DNA of 43,544 nt, from positions 1-43,544 of the forward strand of contig JBBDWO010000005.1 of NCBI GenBank assembly GCA_040902765.1. Direction: 5' to 3'. A model generated the notes under the pieces. It searched no databases, was not told the origin of the DNA, and worked only from the letters and a program-made list of their open reading frames with translations. This stretch comes from Acidimicrobiia bacterium. Lineage in GTDB: Bacteria; Actinomycetota; Acidimicrobiia; Spongiisociales; UBA11373. The translations under genes were made by a program, and so were the position numbers. Shown here piece after piece: positions 23,305-34,260 of the stretch. The stretch's first letter is position 1; each line of letters begins with the position of its first letter.

Positions 23305-24240
23305 ATGGTCACCAAGCGCGGACGGACCTGGATCTCCCGGGGGGCTGTCGTCGCCGTCCTCGTGCTCGTCGCCCTCGTCGGAGGCGGGGTCTGGTACCAC
23401 GCCGGGGAGATCGAACGGTCGGTGCTTCGACTGCCCGCGGGCCACGGCGCCCCGGAGCGGTTCGGGCCCGCTGCGACCCCCGGCGAGGTCGACGTGGCCT
23501 ACACCGAGATCATCCTGGGCGGCCCCGCCGGCGACTACCCGACCTGGTTGATCGAGGGCGTGTCCGACCGGTGGGTGGTGTTCGTCCACGGGCTGGACGG
23601 TGACCGTCGCGAAGCGCTGCGAGTCCTTCCATCGCTGGTCGGTGCGGGGCATCCCGCGCTGGTCGTGTCCTATCGCAACGACGGCGACGGTCCCGTCGAC
23701 GGCAGCGGTCGTCACACCCTCGGTGCGACCGAATGGCGGGACCTCGATCTGGCGGTGTCGTTCGCCGTGGCGAACGGCGCTGGCGACGTCGTCCTCTACG
23801 GCTTCGGAGCCGGGGCGTCCGTGATCGGCGCCTACTTGGCCAACGACCCTCTCGGTGTGGTCTCCGGGGTTGTGTTCGATGGTCCGTTGGTCGATGCCAC
23901 GGACGCTGCTCTGGCGGTCTCCGCCCGCCGCCGGGTTCCAGCGTTGCTGGCACGCTGGGCTCGAGCCATGGTGACGTTCCGATTCGGCGTGGATCTCGCC
24001 TCCTCGAGTCTGCTGGGTCGCATCGACCACCTGACCATGCCGGTACTTCTGATCCACGGGGAGGCCGACGATCGCCATCCGGTCGCGTCGACCCGCCTTC
24101 TCGCCGACGCTCTCCCCGACGCGGTACTGCACATCGTGGACGGGGCTGGGCACGGCGAAGCCTGGAACGTGGGTCGGTTCGGCTATGAGTCGACGGTGCG
24201 AGCGTTCGTGCGCGATCTTCCGTCGGGTTCCGAGCCGTGA
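23305..24240 (+). CDS. Membrane-anchored alpha/beta-hydrolase-fold protein with altered nucleophile
   Basis: 311 aa with an N-terminal membrane anchor (about 12-30, GAVVAVLVLVALVGGGVWY), so the domain is probably outside the cytoplasm. The fold is that of BEM46-like hydrolases: VVFVHGLDGDRREALRVLP, an elbow LYGFGAGASVIG, Asp in IHGEADDRHP, His in GAGHGEAWN. The nucleophile elbow reads G-F-Gly-A-G, with Gly where Ser is expected, so it may be a pseudoenzyme or use the nearby Ser. Acid and base residues are kept. Confidence 0.8.
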   Translation: MVTKRGRTWISRGAVVAVLVLVALVGGGVWYHAGEIERSVLRLPAGHGAPERFGPAATPGEVDVAYTEIILGGPAGDYPTWLIEGVSDRWVVFVHGLDGDRREALRVLPSLVGAGHPALVVSYRNDGDGPVDGSGRHTLGATEWRDLDLAVSFAVANGAGDVVLYGFGAGASVIGAYLANDPLGVVSGVVFDGPLVDATDAALAVSARRRVPALLARWARAMVTFRFGVDLASSSLLGRIDHLTMPVLLIHGEADDRHPVASTRLLADALPDAVLHIVDGAGHGEAWNVGRFGYESTVRAFVRDLPSGSEP

Positions 24241-24261
24241 CCACCGGTCGCGCCACCGCCA

Positions 24262-24267
24262 TACTCT
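24262..24267 (+). promoter_or_regulatory. -10 box TACTCT (or CATACT) of the cysteine desulfurase operon
   Basis: CATACTCT lies seven to nine bases before ATG 24275, consistent with the leaderless pattern. Confidence 0.5.
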
Positions 24268-24274
24268 GCGGGTG

Positions 24275-25407
24275 ATGCTGTACCTCGACCATGCTGCGGC
24301 GACCCCCCTGCGTGCTGAAGCACGCGGGGCGATGGAGCCGTACCTCGACGCCGATTTCGGCAACCCGTCGGGGATCCACGGCGTCAGCCGGCGGGCCAAG
24401 GACGCCGTCGAGGCAGCTCGGGAGCAGGTGGCGGACCTCCTGGGCGCGGAGCATCCCCTCGACGTCGTCTTCACCGGTGGCGGCACCGAGTCGGTCAACC
24501 TCGGCGTCTGGGGGCCGCTGCTCGCCGCCGGCCCCGGCCATCGACTGGTCACCAGCGCCATCGAGCACGAGGCCGTACTCGCCGGAATCGGTCCCATGCG
24601 TCGCCTCGGCTTCGAAGCGACGGTGGTCGGCGTCGACTGGCCCGGCGTCGTGGAGCCCTCGGAGGTGGCGACGGGGGTGGACTCTCGGACCGTGGTCGTG
24701 TCGGTGATGGCCGCGAACAACGAGACCGGGGTGGTGCAGCCGGTGGCGAAGATCGCCGAAGCCGTGCGGTCGGTCCGCGAGAACGTGCTCCTTCACACCG
24801 ATGCGGTTCAGGCGGTGGTCGGCGTTCAGGCGGATCTGGCGTCGCTCGGGGTGGACATGCTCTCGCTCTCCGGCCACAAGATCGGCGGACCCAAGGGGGT
24901 GGGGGTGCTGATCGCGCCCCGCCGGGTGACATTGGGACCCATCATCCACGGCGGCGGTCAGGAATTGGGCCGACGATCGGGGACCCACCACGTGGCCGGC
25001 ATCGTTGGTCTGGCCGCCGCCCTCGCCGCTGCCGTCGCCGATGCCGCGGAGTTTCGTCGTCGGATCGGGGCGGAGCGGGATCGATTCGAGCATGCCCTGT
25101 CCGGGCGGGTGCCCGACGCCGAGGTGACCGGCGTCGGCGCCGAGCGCCTCATCCAGCACAGTCATGTGCGCTTTCCCGGGGTTCCAGCAGAGACCCTGCT
25201 CATCCGCCTCGATGCCTCCGGAGTGGCTGCTTCGTCCGGCTCGGCGTGTCAGAGCGGAGCGACCAAGCCGTCGCACGTGCTGACGGCCCTGGGTATGTCG
25301 GAGCCGGCGGCGCGCCAGTGCGTCCGGTTCACGTTCGGCCACACGACCGCCGACGGGGACGGTGGGCGCGCCGCTGCGGTCGTCGCCGAAGCGGTCGAGG
25401 CGCTGCG

Positions 25408-25411
<4 letters not shown>
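24275..25411 (+). CDS. iscS: Cysteine desulfurase (IscS/NifS family)
   Basis: 378-aa PLP enzyme that removes sulfur from cysteine for thiolated tRNA and Fe-S clusters. YLDHAAATPLR at the N-terminus, Lys202 in LSGHKIGGPKG (PLP Schiff base) and Cys325 in SSGSACQSG (persulfide) are present. The next gene, mnmA, overlaps by 4 nt; MnmA needs sulfur from a desulfurase of this type, so tRNA 2-thiolation is a likely main job. The start ATG 24275 is set by the -10 box; GTG 24272 is possible. Confidence 0.93.
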
Positions 25412-28527
<3,116 letters not shown>

Positions 28528-28566
28528 GAACTCACCGCATCACCCCCAATCTCGGCTCTACGCGTG

Positions 28567-28572
28567 TACCGT
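28567..28572 (+). promoter_or_regulatory. Possible -10 box TACCGT of the USP-CBS gene
   Basis: TACCGT in the 146-bp gap after ligA. Unlike most -10 boxes here it is followed by a leader of about 20 nt to the first ATG with a ribosome site. Confidence 0.35.
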
Positions 28573-28598
28573 TGCCGGAGGTTTTCTGCAGGAGAGCG

Positions 28599-28649
28599 AT
28601 GCTCGAAGCAACAGTTGGGGCGACGCCGATCGGGCGCGCATGGCTCTGA
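28599..28649 (+). CDS. Possible 16-residue leader ORF before the USP-CBS gene
   Basis: ATG 28599 follows AGGAGAGCG, the best ribosome site in this stretch, and opens 16 codons (MLEATVGATPIGRAWL) ending at TGA 28647-28649, ten bases past the ATG of the next gene in another frame. It could be a coupled leader peptide, or the true N-terminus of the next gene separated by a frameshift. Confidence 0.35.
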   Translation: MLEATVGATPIGRAWL

Positions 28650-29548
28650 CCGACGGGTGGCGCGGACCCCGCGCCGTGACGACCGGATGGTCGGTGGTGT
28701 GGACCCGCGGGGACGGGTGCGCCGAACTGGCGGAACTCCTCGCCGCCGGTGAGCCGAAGGCCGCCGACTCGGATCTCCGGGACGCGTGCATCCGTGCCCG
28801 AGCCGACCTGCTGGTGGCGAAGAGGCTGACGTCGTTCGACCTGGTCGGCACCGCGGTACCCGTCGACTTCGACCCGACGCGGGCCACCGAGGTGGTCGCC
28901 GCGGTGGGCGGTGGCCCCCACTCGGCGTTCGCGGCGCGGATCGCCGAACGGCTCGCCGCCGTCCTCGACGTGCCCGGGTCCCTGGTCTACGGGTCGGCCA
29001 CCGACGACCGTGACGGCGCCGCCGAGCGGACCCTCGCCGGCCTCGGCCTGGTCGTCCCCCACCTCCCCGGCCGGGTCGAGCGCGTCGAGTCGGCCCGGGC
29101 GCTGGTGGCATCGCTGCCGCCGACCGCGCTGGTCGTCGTGGGTGCCGCTGGTGGGTCGTGGCTGCAACGCCAGTTCTTCGGGCCGGGGAAGCAACTGGTG
29201 GTGGGAGCGCCCGGCGGGGCTGTGGTGGCCCGCAGTGCACCGGATCGGTGCTTCCAGCGGATGTCGGAGCCGGAGGCGGTAGGGGTTCACATGCTGGTGC
29301 GCGACGTCCTCGGGGTGATGACCGCTGCCTCTGTGCCGGTCGTCGACGATGGGGTGCTGATCGGCGTGGTTCGCAAGCGCGCCCTCATCGGCGCCGATCC
29401 GGCGTCACCGGTAGGCCCTCTCGTGGAGGATCCGGTGTTCGTGGCGGTCGACGATCCGGTGGATGCAGTCGCGGAGATGATCGAACATCTCGATCATGGC
29501 CCGGTCCCGGTCGTGGACCACGACGGAAGACTCGTCGGTCTGATCTGA
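28640..29548 (+). CDS. Universal-stress-like domain and CBS-pair protein
   Basis: 302 aa. The first two thirds resemble UspA-type nucleotide-binding domains (ALVVVGAAGGSWLQRQFFG, then a Gly-rich LVVGAPGGAVVARSAP near 190-205). The last about 90 residues are a CBS pair (MLVRDVLGVMTAASVPVVDDGVL ... VPVVDHDGRLVGLI), which binds adenine nucleotides in other proteins. Role unknown; a nucleotide-sensing stress protein is inferred. The annotated ATG lacks a ribosome site, see the overlapping leader ORF. Confidence 0.7.
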   Translation: MALTDGWRGPRAVTTGWSVVWTRGDGCAELAELLAAGEPKAADSDLRDACIRARADLLVAKRLTSFDLVGTAVPVDFDPTRATEVVAAVGGGPHSAFAARIAERLAAVLDVPGSLVYGSATDDRDGAAERTLAGLGLVVPHLPGRVERVESARALVASLPPTALVVVGAAGGSWLQRQFFGPGKQLVVGAPGGAVVARSAPDRCFQRMSEPEAVGVHMLVRDVLGVMTAASVPVVDDGVLIGVVRKRALIGADPASPVGPLVEDPVFVAVDDPVDAVAEMIEHLDHGPVPVVDHDGRLVGLI

Positions 29549-29549
29549 G

Positions 29550-30242
29550 GTGGCGCAGCCCGTAGGTGATCCGGTCCCTTCGGTGACAGCCACCGGCTCG
29601 CCCACCGAGGTGCTGGTGGGGCCGACGACGACGCTGCGTAGACCCACCCCGGGTATCGACGCGCTCACTCTCCATCCGCTGACGCACGGCTCACCGGAGG
29701 CCGAGGCCACCTGGACCTACCTGGGCTATGGCCCCTGGCCCACGGTGGAGGCGATGACCGCCTGGATGGACCGATGCCGGACGTCGACCAACCCGTGGTG
29801 GTACACGATCACCGGCGAGACCACCGAACCGCTGGGGATGGCGGCCTTCCTCAACCGCAGTGAGCCCGACCGTCGGGTCGAGGTGGGCCACATCTGGTAC
29901 GCGCCGACGGCGCAGCGGACCCACGCCAACACGGAGGCGATCCTGCTCATGGGCACCCACGCCTTCGCCACGCTCGGATGTCGGAGACTCGAGTGGAAGT
30001 GTGACGCGCTCAACGAGCCGTCACGCGTGGCGGCCGAACGCCTGGGGTTCACTTTCGAAGGAGTCTTCCGGAATCACATGATCGTGAAGGGCCGAAACCG
30101 TGACACGGCCTGGTACTCGATCACGGATGCCGAGTGGCCACGGGTGGAGCAGGCAATGCGCCTGTGGCTCTACGAGGAGCCTCGGGACCGTCGCGGCCGT
30201 CAGACGCGGTCGCTGGCCGAGGTTCGCGCCTCGCTCAGCTGA
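29550..30242 (+). CDS. GNAT-family N-acetyltransferase, RimJ/RimL-like
   Basis: 230 aa. A RimJ/RimL-type GNAT fold: EPLGMAAFLNRSEPDRRVEVGHIWYAP, then the acetyl-CoA region THANTEAILLMGTHAFATLGCRRLEWKCDALNEPSRVAAERLGFTFEGVFRNHMIVKGRNRD seen in pieces along residues 115-190. Related proteins acetylate small molecules or protein N-termini; the substrate is unknown. GTG 29550 starts one base after the previous stop, so it is probably co-translated with the USP-CBS gene. Its stop overlaps the convergent gene by 8 bp. Confidence 0.85.
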   Translation: MAQPVGDPVPSVTATGSPTEVLVGPTTTLRRPTPGIDALTLHPLTHGSPEAEATWTYLGYGPWPTVEAMTAWMDRCRTSTNPWWYTITGETTEPLGMAAFLNRSEPDRRVEVGHIWYAPTAQRTHANTEAILLMGTHAFATLGCRRLEWKCDALNEPSRVAAERLGFTFEGVFRNHMIVKGRNRDTAWYSITDAEWPRVEQAMRLWLYEEPRDRRGRQTRSLAEVRASLS

Positions 30243-30639
30243 CCCGGAATTCCCACGAGAACCCGCCCGGGTCCGGCGGTCCTCCTGCGACCCGATCCCA
30301 GGTGATCTCGATCGTGTGCTCGCCGGGCTCCCACCCCTCGATGACCCGCCCCGGGGCCGGCCGCCATCGGAATTGGCCGATCTCCGGAGTGACGCTGATC
30401 TCGCTCTCGGGAATCCCCACGCCGTCGACGGTGAGGGTGATCTCGTATCCGACCGGCAGGTTGATCTCGAGTCCCACCTGGCTCAACACCATGTCGTTCG
30501 GATGCGGATACACCGATCGCAGGGCACCGGGCAGTTCTAACGGGTCGCCGTCGGTGTCGAGGACGGCGAGCGTCACCACCAGCGCGGCCAGCGCCAGGCC
30601 GAGCCCGATCATGAGGCGACGAAAAGCAGCCGGAGACAC
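30235..30639 (-). CDS. Small membrane-anchored protein of unknown function
   Basis: 134 aa with one N-terminal membrane segment (about 9-27, MIGLGLALAALVVTLAVL) and an extracytoplasmic beta-rich domain (LEINLPVGYEITLTVDGVGIPESEI ... WEPGEHTIEITWD), which resembles an immunoglobulin-like or CopC-like sandwich but is not assignable. Start GTG 30639 is chosen because TACCTT lies six bases upstream; the longer ATG frame would add 14 residues across the promoter. Tail-to-tail overlap of 8 bp with the GNAT gene. Confidence 0.75.
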   Translation of the reverse strand: MSPAAFRRLMIGLGLALAALVVTLAVLDTDGDPLELPGALRSVYPHPNDMVLSQVGLEINLPVGYEITLTVDGVGIPESEISVTPEIGQFRWRPAPGRVIEGWEPGEHTIEITWDRVAGGPPDPGGFSWEFRVS

Positions 30640-30645
30640 AGGGGG

Positions 30646-30651
30646 AAGGTA
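30646..30651 (-). promoter_or_regulatory. -10 box TACCTT of the 30235 membrane-protein gene
   Basis: TACCTT on the - strand, six bases before GTG 30639. Confidence 0.6.
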
Positions 30652-30667
30652 GTTGGTTTGTGGGCGA

Positions 30668-30810
30668 CGCTTAACGCTCAACGCTCAACGCTCAACGCCA
30701 GAAGGATCGAGCCGGTCTTGCGTTGAGCGTTAAGCGTTGAACGTCTGCGGCACGCTCCACGCCCAACGCGAAAGTGCGGTGCGGGTCTTGCGTTGAGCGT
30801 TAGGCGTTTG
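30668..30810. repeat. Two inverted heptamer modules (GCTCAAC / GCGTTGA)
   Basis: First module: GCTTAAC, GCTCAAC x3 (30668-30698) against GCGTTGAGCGTTAAGCGTT (30720-30738). Second: decayed ACGCTCCACGCCCAACGCG (30752-30770) against GCGTTGAGCGTTAGGCGTT (30790-30808). The loops share GGTCTT before the right arm. It fills the gap between two divergent genes (30235 on -, dapC on +). Confidence 0.9.
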
Positions 30811-30859
30811 CTGGACGCGCACCACCGCGACCGCTGCACTCCCCACGCCGCGCGCCCGG

Positions 30860-30865
30860 TAACGT
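30860..30865 (+). promoter_or_regulatory. -10 box TAACGT of dapC
   Basis: TAACGT six bases before ATG 30872. Confidence 0.62.
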
Positions 30866-30871
30866 CTCCCC

Positions 30872-32014
30872 ATGCACACCAACCCGGTGCTGGTCGCGCT
30901 CGGTGCTTATCCGATCGCCGAGTTGCAGTCGCTCGCCCGGAAGATGCGGGAGGCAGGCGAGCCCCTCATCGACTTCTCGATAGGGGATCCCACCGAGCCG
31001 ACCCCCGAGTTCATCAGGGAGACGGCGCGAGCCGCCATTCCCGAGGTGTCCCAGTACCCGACCGTGCGCGGTCTCGCCTCGTTGCGAACGGCGATCGCCG
31101 ACTACGTCGGGCGTCGCTTTGGTGTCGAGATCGATCCGAACACCCAGGTGATCCCGACGTCGGGCTCGAAGGAGGCGATCTTTACGACGCCCCTCGCCTT
31201 CATCGACCGCGATGCCGGTGATGCCGGTGGGTATGCGACGCCGGGCTATCCGATCCACGACCGCGGCCTCCGGTTCGCCGGAGCCGTTCCCATCGGCATC
31301 GAGCTGTCCGGCGATTTCGTCCTGCGGCCCGGAGACGTGCCCACATGGGATCGGATGCGGCTCCTGTGGACGTGCTCACCGCACAACCCCACGGGCGCCG
31401 TCGCCGGTCTCGATGACCTGCGGGCGCTCTACGAGGCGTGCCGCCAGCGCGGCGTGCTGGTGCTGTCCGACGAGCCGTACACCGACATATACGGGGACGA
31501 CGTACCCCATTCGATGCTTGAGGTGACCGGTCCGGGCACTCCAGGGGTGCTCTCCTTCTTTTCGTGTAGCAAGCGGTCGGGGATGACCGGGTATCGGAGT
31601 GGGGCCATCGTCGGCGACGCCGAAGCGATCGCCGCTGTCGCCGTCATGCGGTCGTCGGTCGGTGTCGGGTCGGCGGAGTTCATCCAGGCGGCGGCGACCG
31701 CGGCGTGGTCCGACGACGGGCACGTCGCCGAACGCCGGGCGATCTTCGATGCAAAGCGGCGAGCGCTCCGGGAGCCGCTCGAAGCCGCGGGTATCGAGGT
31801 CGTCGGGTCGGAGGCCGGTATCTATCTGTGGGTTCGGGTCGAGGACGACGAGGTGGCCGCCAAGCAGCTGCTCGAAGCGGGCATCCTGGTGTCGCCCGGT
31901 CGGGCGTTTGGCCCAGGTGGGGAGGGCTACCTCCGGTTCGCCCTGGTGCCGGGGGCCGACGAGTGCGCCAAGGCTGCGAAGGTGGTGGTGTCGTGTCTGA
32001 TGCCCGCGCGCTGA
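30872..32014 (+). CDS. dapC: Succinyldiaminopimelate aminotransferase (class I/II, DapC-type)
   Basis: 380-aa PLP aminotransferase. FSIGDPTEPTPEFI at the N-terminus, CSPHNPTGAV, SDEPYTDIYG, and SFFSCSKRSGMTGYRSGA with the PLP lysine. The assignment to succinyl-diaminopimelate synthesis rests on the directly overlapping dapD and dapE genes; sequence alone would leave it as a general aminotransferase. Start ATG 30872 is supported by TAACGT. dapD begins 22 nt before its stop. Confidence 0.87.
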   Translation: MHTNPVLVALGAYPIAELQSLARKMREAGEPLIDFSIGDPTEPTPEFIRETARAAIPEVSQYPTVRGLASLRTAIADYVGRRFGVEIDPNTQVIPTSGSKEAIFTTPLAFIDRDAGDAGGYATPGYPIHDRGLRFAGAVPIGIELSGDFVLRPGDVPTWDRMRLLWTCSPHNPTGAVAGLDDLRALYEACRQRGVLVLSDEPYTDIYGDDVPHSMLEVTGPGTPGVLSFFSCSKRSGMTGYRSGAIVGDAEAIAAVAVMRSSVGVGSAEFIQAAATAAWSDDGHVAERRAIFDAKRRALREPLEAAGIEVVGSEAGIYLWVRVEDDEVAAKQLLEAGILVSPGRAFGPGGEGYLRFALVPGADECAKAAKVVVSCLMPAR

Positions 32015-32802
32015 TCGACGCCGCCTTCGACGACCTCGATCGGCTCGGTGAAGCGACCGAGGCGGTTCGCTCGACCATCGCCGCCCTCGACCGTGGCGAG
32101 GTGCGCGTCGCCGAGAAGGGCCCCGACGGGTGGGCGGTCAACGAGTGGGTGAAACGGGCGATCCTCCTTTACTTCAGAGTCGCCGGGCTCGAGACCTGGC
32201 AGGTGGGGCCGTTCGAGTTCCACGACAAGGTCCCGCTCAAGAGCGGCCTCGCTGCGGCCGGAGTACGGGTGGTACCGCCCGGGACGGTCCGGTACGGCGC
32301 CTTCTGCGAGCCGGGCGTCGTCGTCATGCCCGGCTACGTCAACATCGGTGCTCGTGTCGGGTCGGGCACGCTGGTCGACACCTGGGCGACGGTCGGATCG
32401 TGCGCCCAGATCGGCAAGGACGTCCACCTGTCCGGTGGCGTCGGCATCGGCGGGGTGCTCGAGCCGCCGTCGGCGCGGCCCGTGATCGTGGAGGACGGCG
32501 CCTTCATCGGCAGCAGGTCGATCCTGGTCGAAGGCGTGCTCATCGAGGAGGGAGCGGTACTCGGGGCCAACACCACGATCACCGCGTCCACGCCCATCAT
32601 CGACGTCACCGGGTCCGAGCCCGTGGAGTACCGGGGCAGGGTCCCGGCGAGGTCGGTGGTCATCCCGGGAACCCGCCCCAAGGCATTCCCGGCCGGGACC
32701 TACGAATTGCCGTGTGCTCTGATCATCGGCCAGCGGTCCAAGTCGACCGACCTGAAGACCAGCCTCAACGACGCACTGAGGGTGTTCGAGGTACCGGTGT
32801 GA
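31993..32802 (+). CDS. dapD: 2,3,4,5-tetrahydropyridine-2,6-dicarboxylate N-succinyltransferase (DapD)
   Basis: 269 aa. Adds succinyl from succinyl-CoA to tetrahydrodipicolinate. The helical N-terminal domain (LDRGEVRVAEKGPDGWAVNEWVKRA) and left-handed beta-helix (YVNIGARVGSGTLVDTWATVGSCAQIGKDVHLSGGVGIGGVLEPP seen as successive hexapeptides) match the E. coli-like DapD rather than the longer mycobacterial type. GTG 31993 gives the usual length. It overlaps dapC by 22 nt and dapE by 4 nt. Confidence 0.94.
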   Translation: MSDARALIDAAFDDLDRLGEATEAVRSTIAALDRGEVRVAEKGPDGWAVNEWVKRAILLYFRVAGLETWQVGPFEFHDKVPLKSGLAAAGVRVVPPGTVRYGAFCEPGVVVMPGYVNIGARVGSGTLVDTWATVGSCAQIGKDVHLSGGVGIGGVLEPPSARPVIVEDGAFIGSRSILVEGVLIEEGAVLGANTTITASTPIIDVTGSEPVEYRGRVPARSVVIPGTRPKAFPAGTYELPCALIIGQRSKSTDLKTSLNDALRVFEVPV

Positions 32803-33839
32803 GCCTCGCCGACGACCTCGTCCGGCTCATCGACATCTCGTCGCCCACCGGACACGAGGACGCTCTTCGCGACGCCATCGCCAACCGACTCGGAGCGGGG
32901 GACCTGCCGGTGCGACCGATCGGGCGTTCGGTGGTGGTCGGGGCGGCGAGCGGCAAGCCTGTTGTCTCGCTCTACGGGCACCTCGACACGGTCCCCGCCC
33001 AGGGCAATCTGCCGGCCCGGATCGAAGGGGACCGGGTGTTCGGCCTGGGCGCCTCTGACATGAAGGCGGGCCTGGTGGTGATGGTGGCCCTGCTCGAGGA
33101 CCCCGAGGTGCAGAGCGGACCGTTCGACGTGATCGGTGTCTTCTACGACGGCGAAGAAGGCCCCGCCGACGGCAACGGGCTGGAGGCGGTCCTCGATGCG
33201 GTGGACGACCTGAGTACCTCCGAATTCGCCGTCGTCATGGAACCGACGGACGGCGAGCTGCAGCTCGGGTGCCAGGGGATGCTCAACGCACGCGTCGAGT
33301 TCCACGGCCGTGCCGCTCACAGCGCCCGCCCGTGGCTGGGGGAGAACGCCATCTCCAAGGCGGGGGCGTGGTTGGAGGCGATGCATGAGCTCCAGCACCA
33401 GCCGGTCGAGGTCGAGGGTCTGCAGTTCAACGAGACCTATGCGGTGACCATGGCCGAGGGCGGCGTCGCCAACAACGTCCTGCCCGCCCGGTTTGCAGTC
33501 AACGTCAACCACCGATTCCCGCCCGACCGCACCATGGCCGAGGCCGAGGCGCGACTGCTCGACGTGTGTGCCGGCGCCGACGAGGTGACCATCATGGACC
33601 GCGCTCCGGCCGCTGGGATCCCCGCCGGCAATCCGCATCTCGATCGGCTGCGGGGGCTGGTGGATGTGGTCGCCGCAAAGACCGCCTGGACCGATGTAGC
33701 CCGCCTCACCGAACGAGGCATACCGGCGGTCAACTACGGCCCCGGCGAGGTAGCCCTCGCTCACACCGCGGAGGAGTCGGTTGCGGTGGGCGCCCTGGAT
33801 GAGGCCTTTGAGGTGATGAGACAGTTCCTCAGCTATTAG
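32799..33839 (+). CDS. dapE: Succinyl-diaminopimelate desuccinylase (DapE)
   Basis: 346-aa M20 metallohydrolase releasing LL-diaminopimelate, precursor of lysine and peptidoglycan cross-links. Zinc-site motifs: YGHLDTVP (His, Asp), GASDMKAGL, YDGEEGPADGNG (Glu-Glu), MEPTDG, and HTAEES near the C-terminus; FHGRAAHSARPWLGENAI is the dimerization-domain His region. GTG 32799 overlaps dapD as GTGA. It completes the succinylase branch: three enzymes in pathway order reversed at the first step (C-D-E). The stop TAG is part of a heptamer array. Confidence 0.92.
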   Translation: MSLADDLVRLIDISSPTGHEDALRDAIANRLGAGDLPVRPIGRSVVVGAASGKPVVSLYGHLDTVPAQGNLPARIEGDRVFGLGASDMKAGLVVMVALLEDPEVQSGPFDVIGVFYDGEEGPADGNGLEAVLDAVDDLSTSEFAVVMEPTDGELQLGCQGMLNARVEFHGRAAHSARPWLGENAISKAGAWLEAMHELQHQPVEVEGLQFNETYAVTMAEGGVANNVLPARFAVNVNHRFPPDRTMAEAEARLLDVCAGADEVTIMDRAPAAGIPAGNPHLDRLRGLVDVVAAKTAWTDVARLTERGIPAVNYGPGEVALAHTAEESVAVGALDEAFEVMRQFLSY

Positions 33840-33964
33840 CTATTGGCTCTTAGCCATTGGCCAGAGGGTCTGGCAGTTCTTCGGTCTGGCTAATCGCTAA
33901 TCGCTAATCGCCAATTGCCAATTGCTCATCAGAGTCGGGTAACGGGTAACGGGCAACAGGTAAC
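33832..33964. repeat. Heptamer blocks filling the dapE-gatC gap
   Basis: Blocks with 7-bp period: GCTATTA/GCTATTG/GCCATTG (33832-33862), GCTAATC x3 with GCCAATT x2 (33889-33930), and GGTAACG x2 with GGCAACA and GGTAACC (33938-33965). The first block contains the dapE stop codon (33837-33839), and the last block supplies most of the TAACCT -10 box of gatC. Blocks are not in one common register. Confidence 0.9.
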
Positions 33965-33966
33965 CT
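33961..33966 (+). promoter_or_regulatory. -10 box TAACCT of gatCAB
   Basis: TAACCT six bases before ATG 33973, embedded in the last GGTAAC heptamer. Confidence 0.65.
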
Positions 33967-33972
33967 CCCCCT

Positions 33973-34260
33973 ATGCCCGTCGAGATCGACATCGCCCGTG
34001 TGGCGCGCCTGGCGCGGATCGCCCTCACCGACGAGGAACTCGAGCACTACGGCGCTCAGCTGACCGGGATCCTCGAGCATGCCTCCACCGTCCAGGGTCT
34101 GCCCACTGAGGGCGTGGAACCCACCGCCCACCCGCTGGGCATGGTCAACGGGTGGCGCGACGACGAGCCCGGAGCGACCCTGGACCGCGACGAGGTGCTC
34201 GCCGCCGCTCCCGACCACGAGGACGGGTACTTCCGTGTCCCGCCGTTTCTCGACGAATGA
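33973..34260 (+). CDS. gatC: Aspartyl/glutamyl-tRNA amidotransferase subunit C
   Basis: 95 aa; stabilises the GatA-GatB complex. IARVARLARIALTDEELEHYGAQL is the family signature near the N-terminus, and EDGYFRVPPFLDE the conserved end. Leaderless start at ATG 33973. Its stop overlaps the gatA ATG. Confidence 0.95.
   Translation: MPVEIDIARVARLARIALTDEELEHYGAQLTGILEHASTVQGLPTEGVEPTAHPLGMVNGWRDDEPGATLDRDEVLAAAPDHEDGYFRVPPFLDE

Noticed and set aside
23246-23305. N-terminal 20 residues of the SRPBCC ORF
   Set aside because: They overlap its own TACCCT box; GTG 23245 gives a normal domain start.
23050-25342. Large - strand frames opposite the hydrolase and cysteine desulfurase genes
   Set aside because: No family motifs, Arg/Gly/His-rich low-complexity composition, and the + strand genes have intact catalytic motifs.
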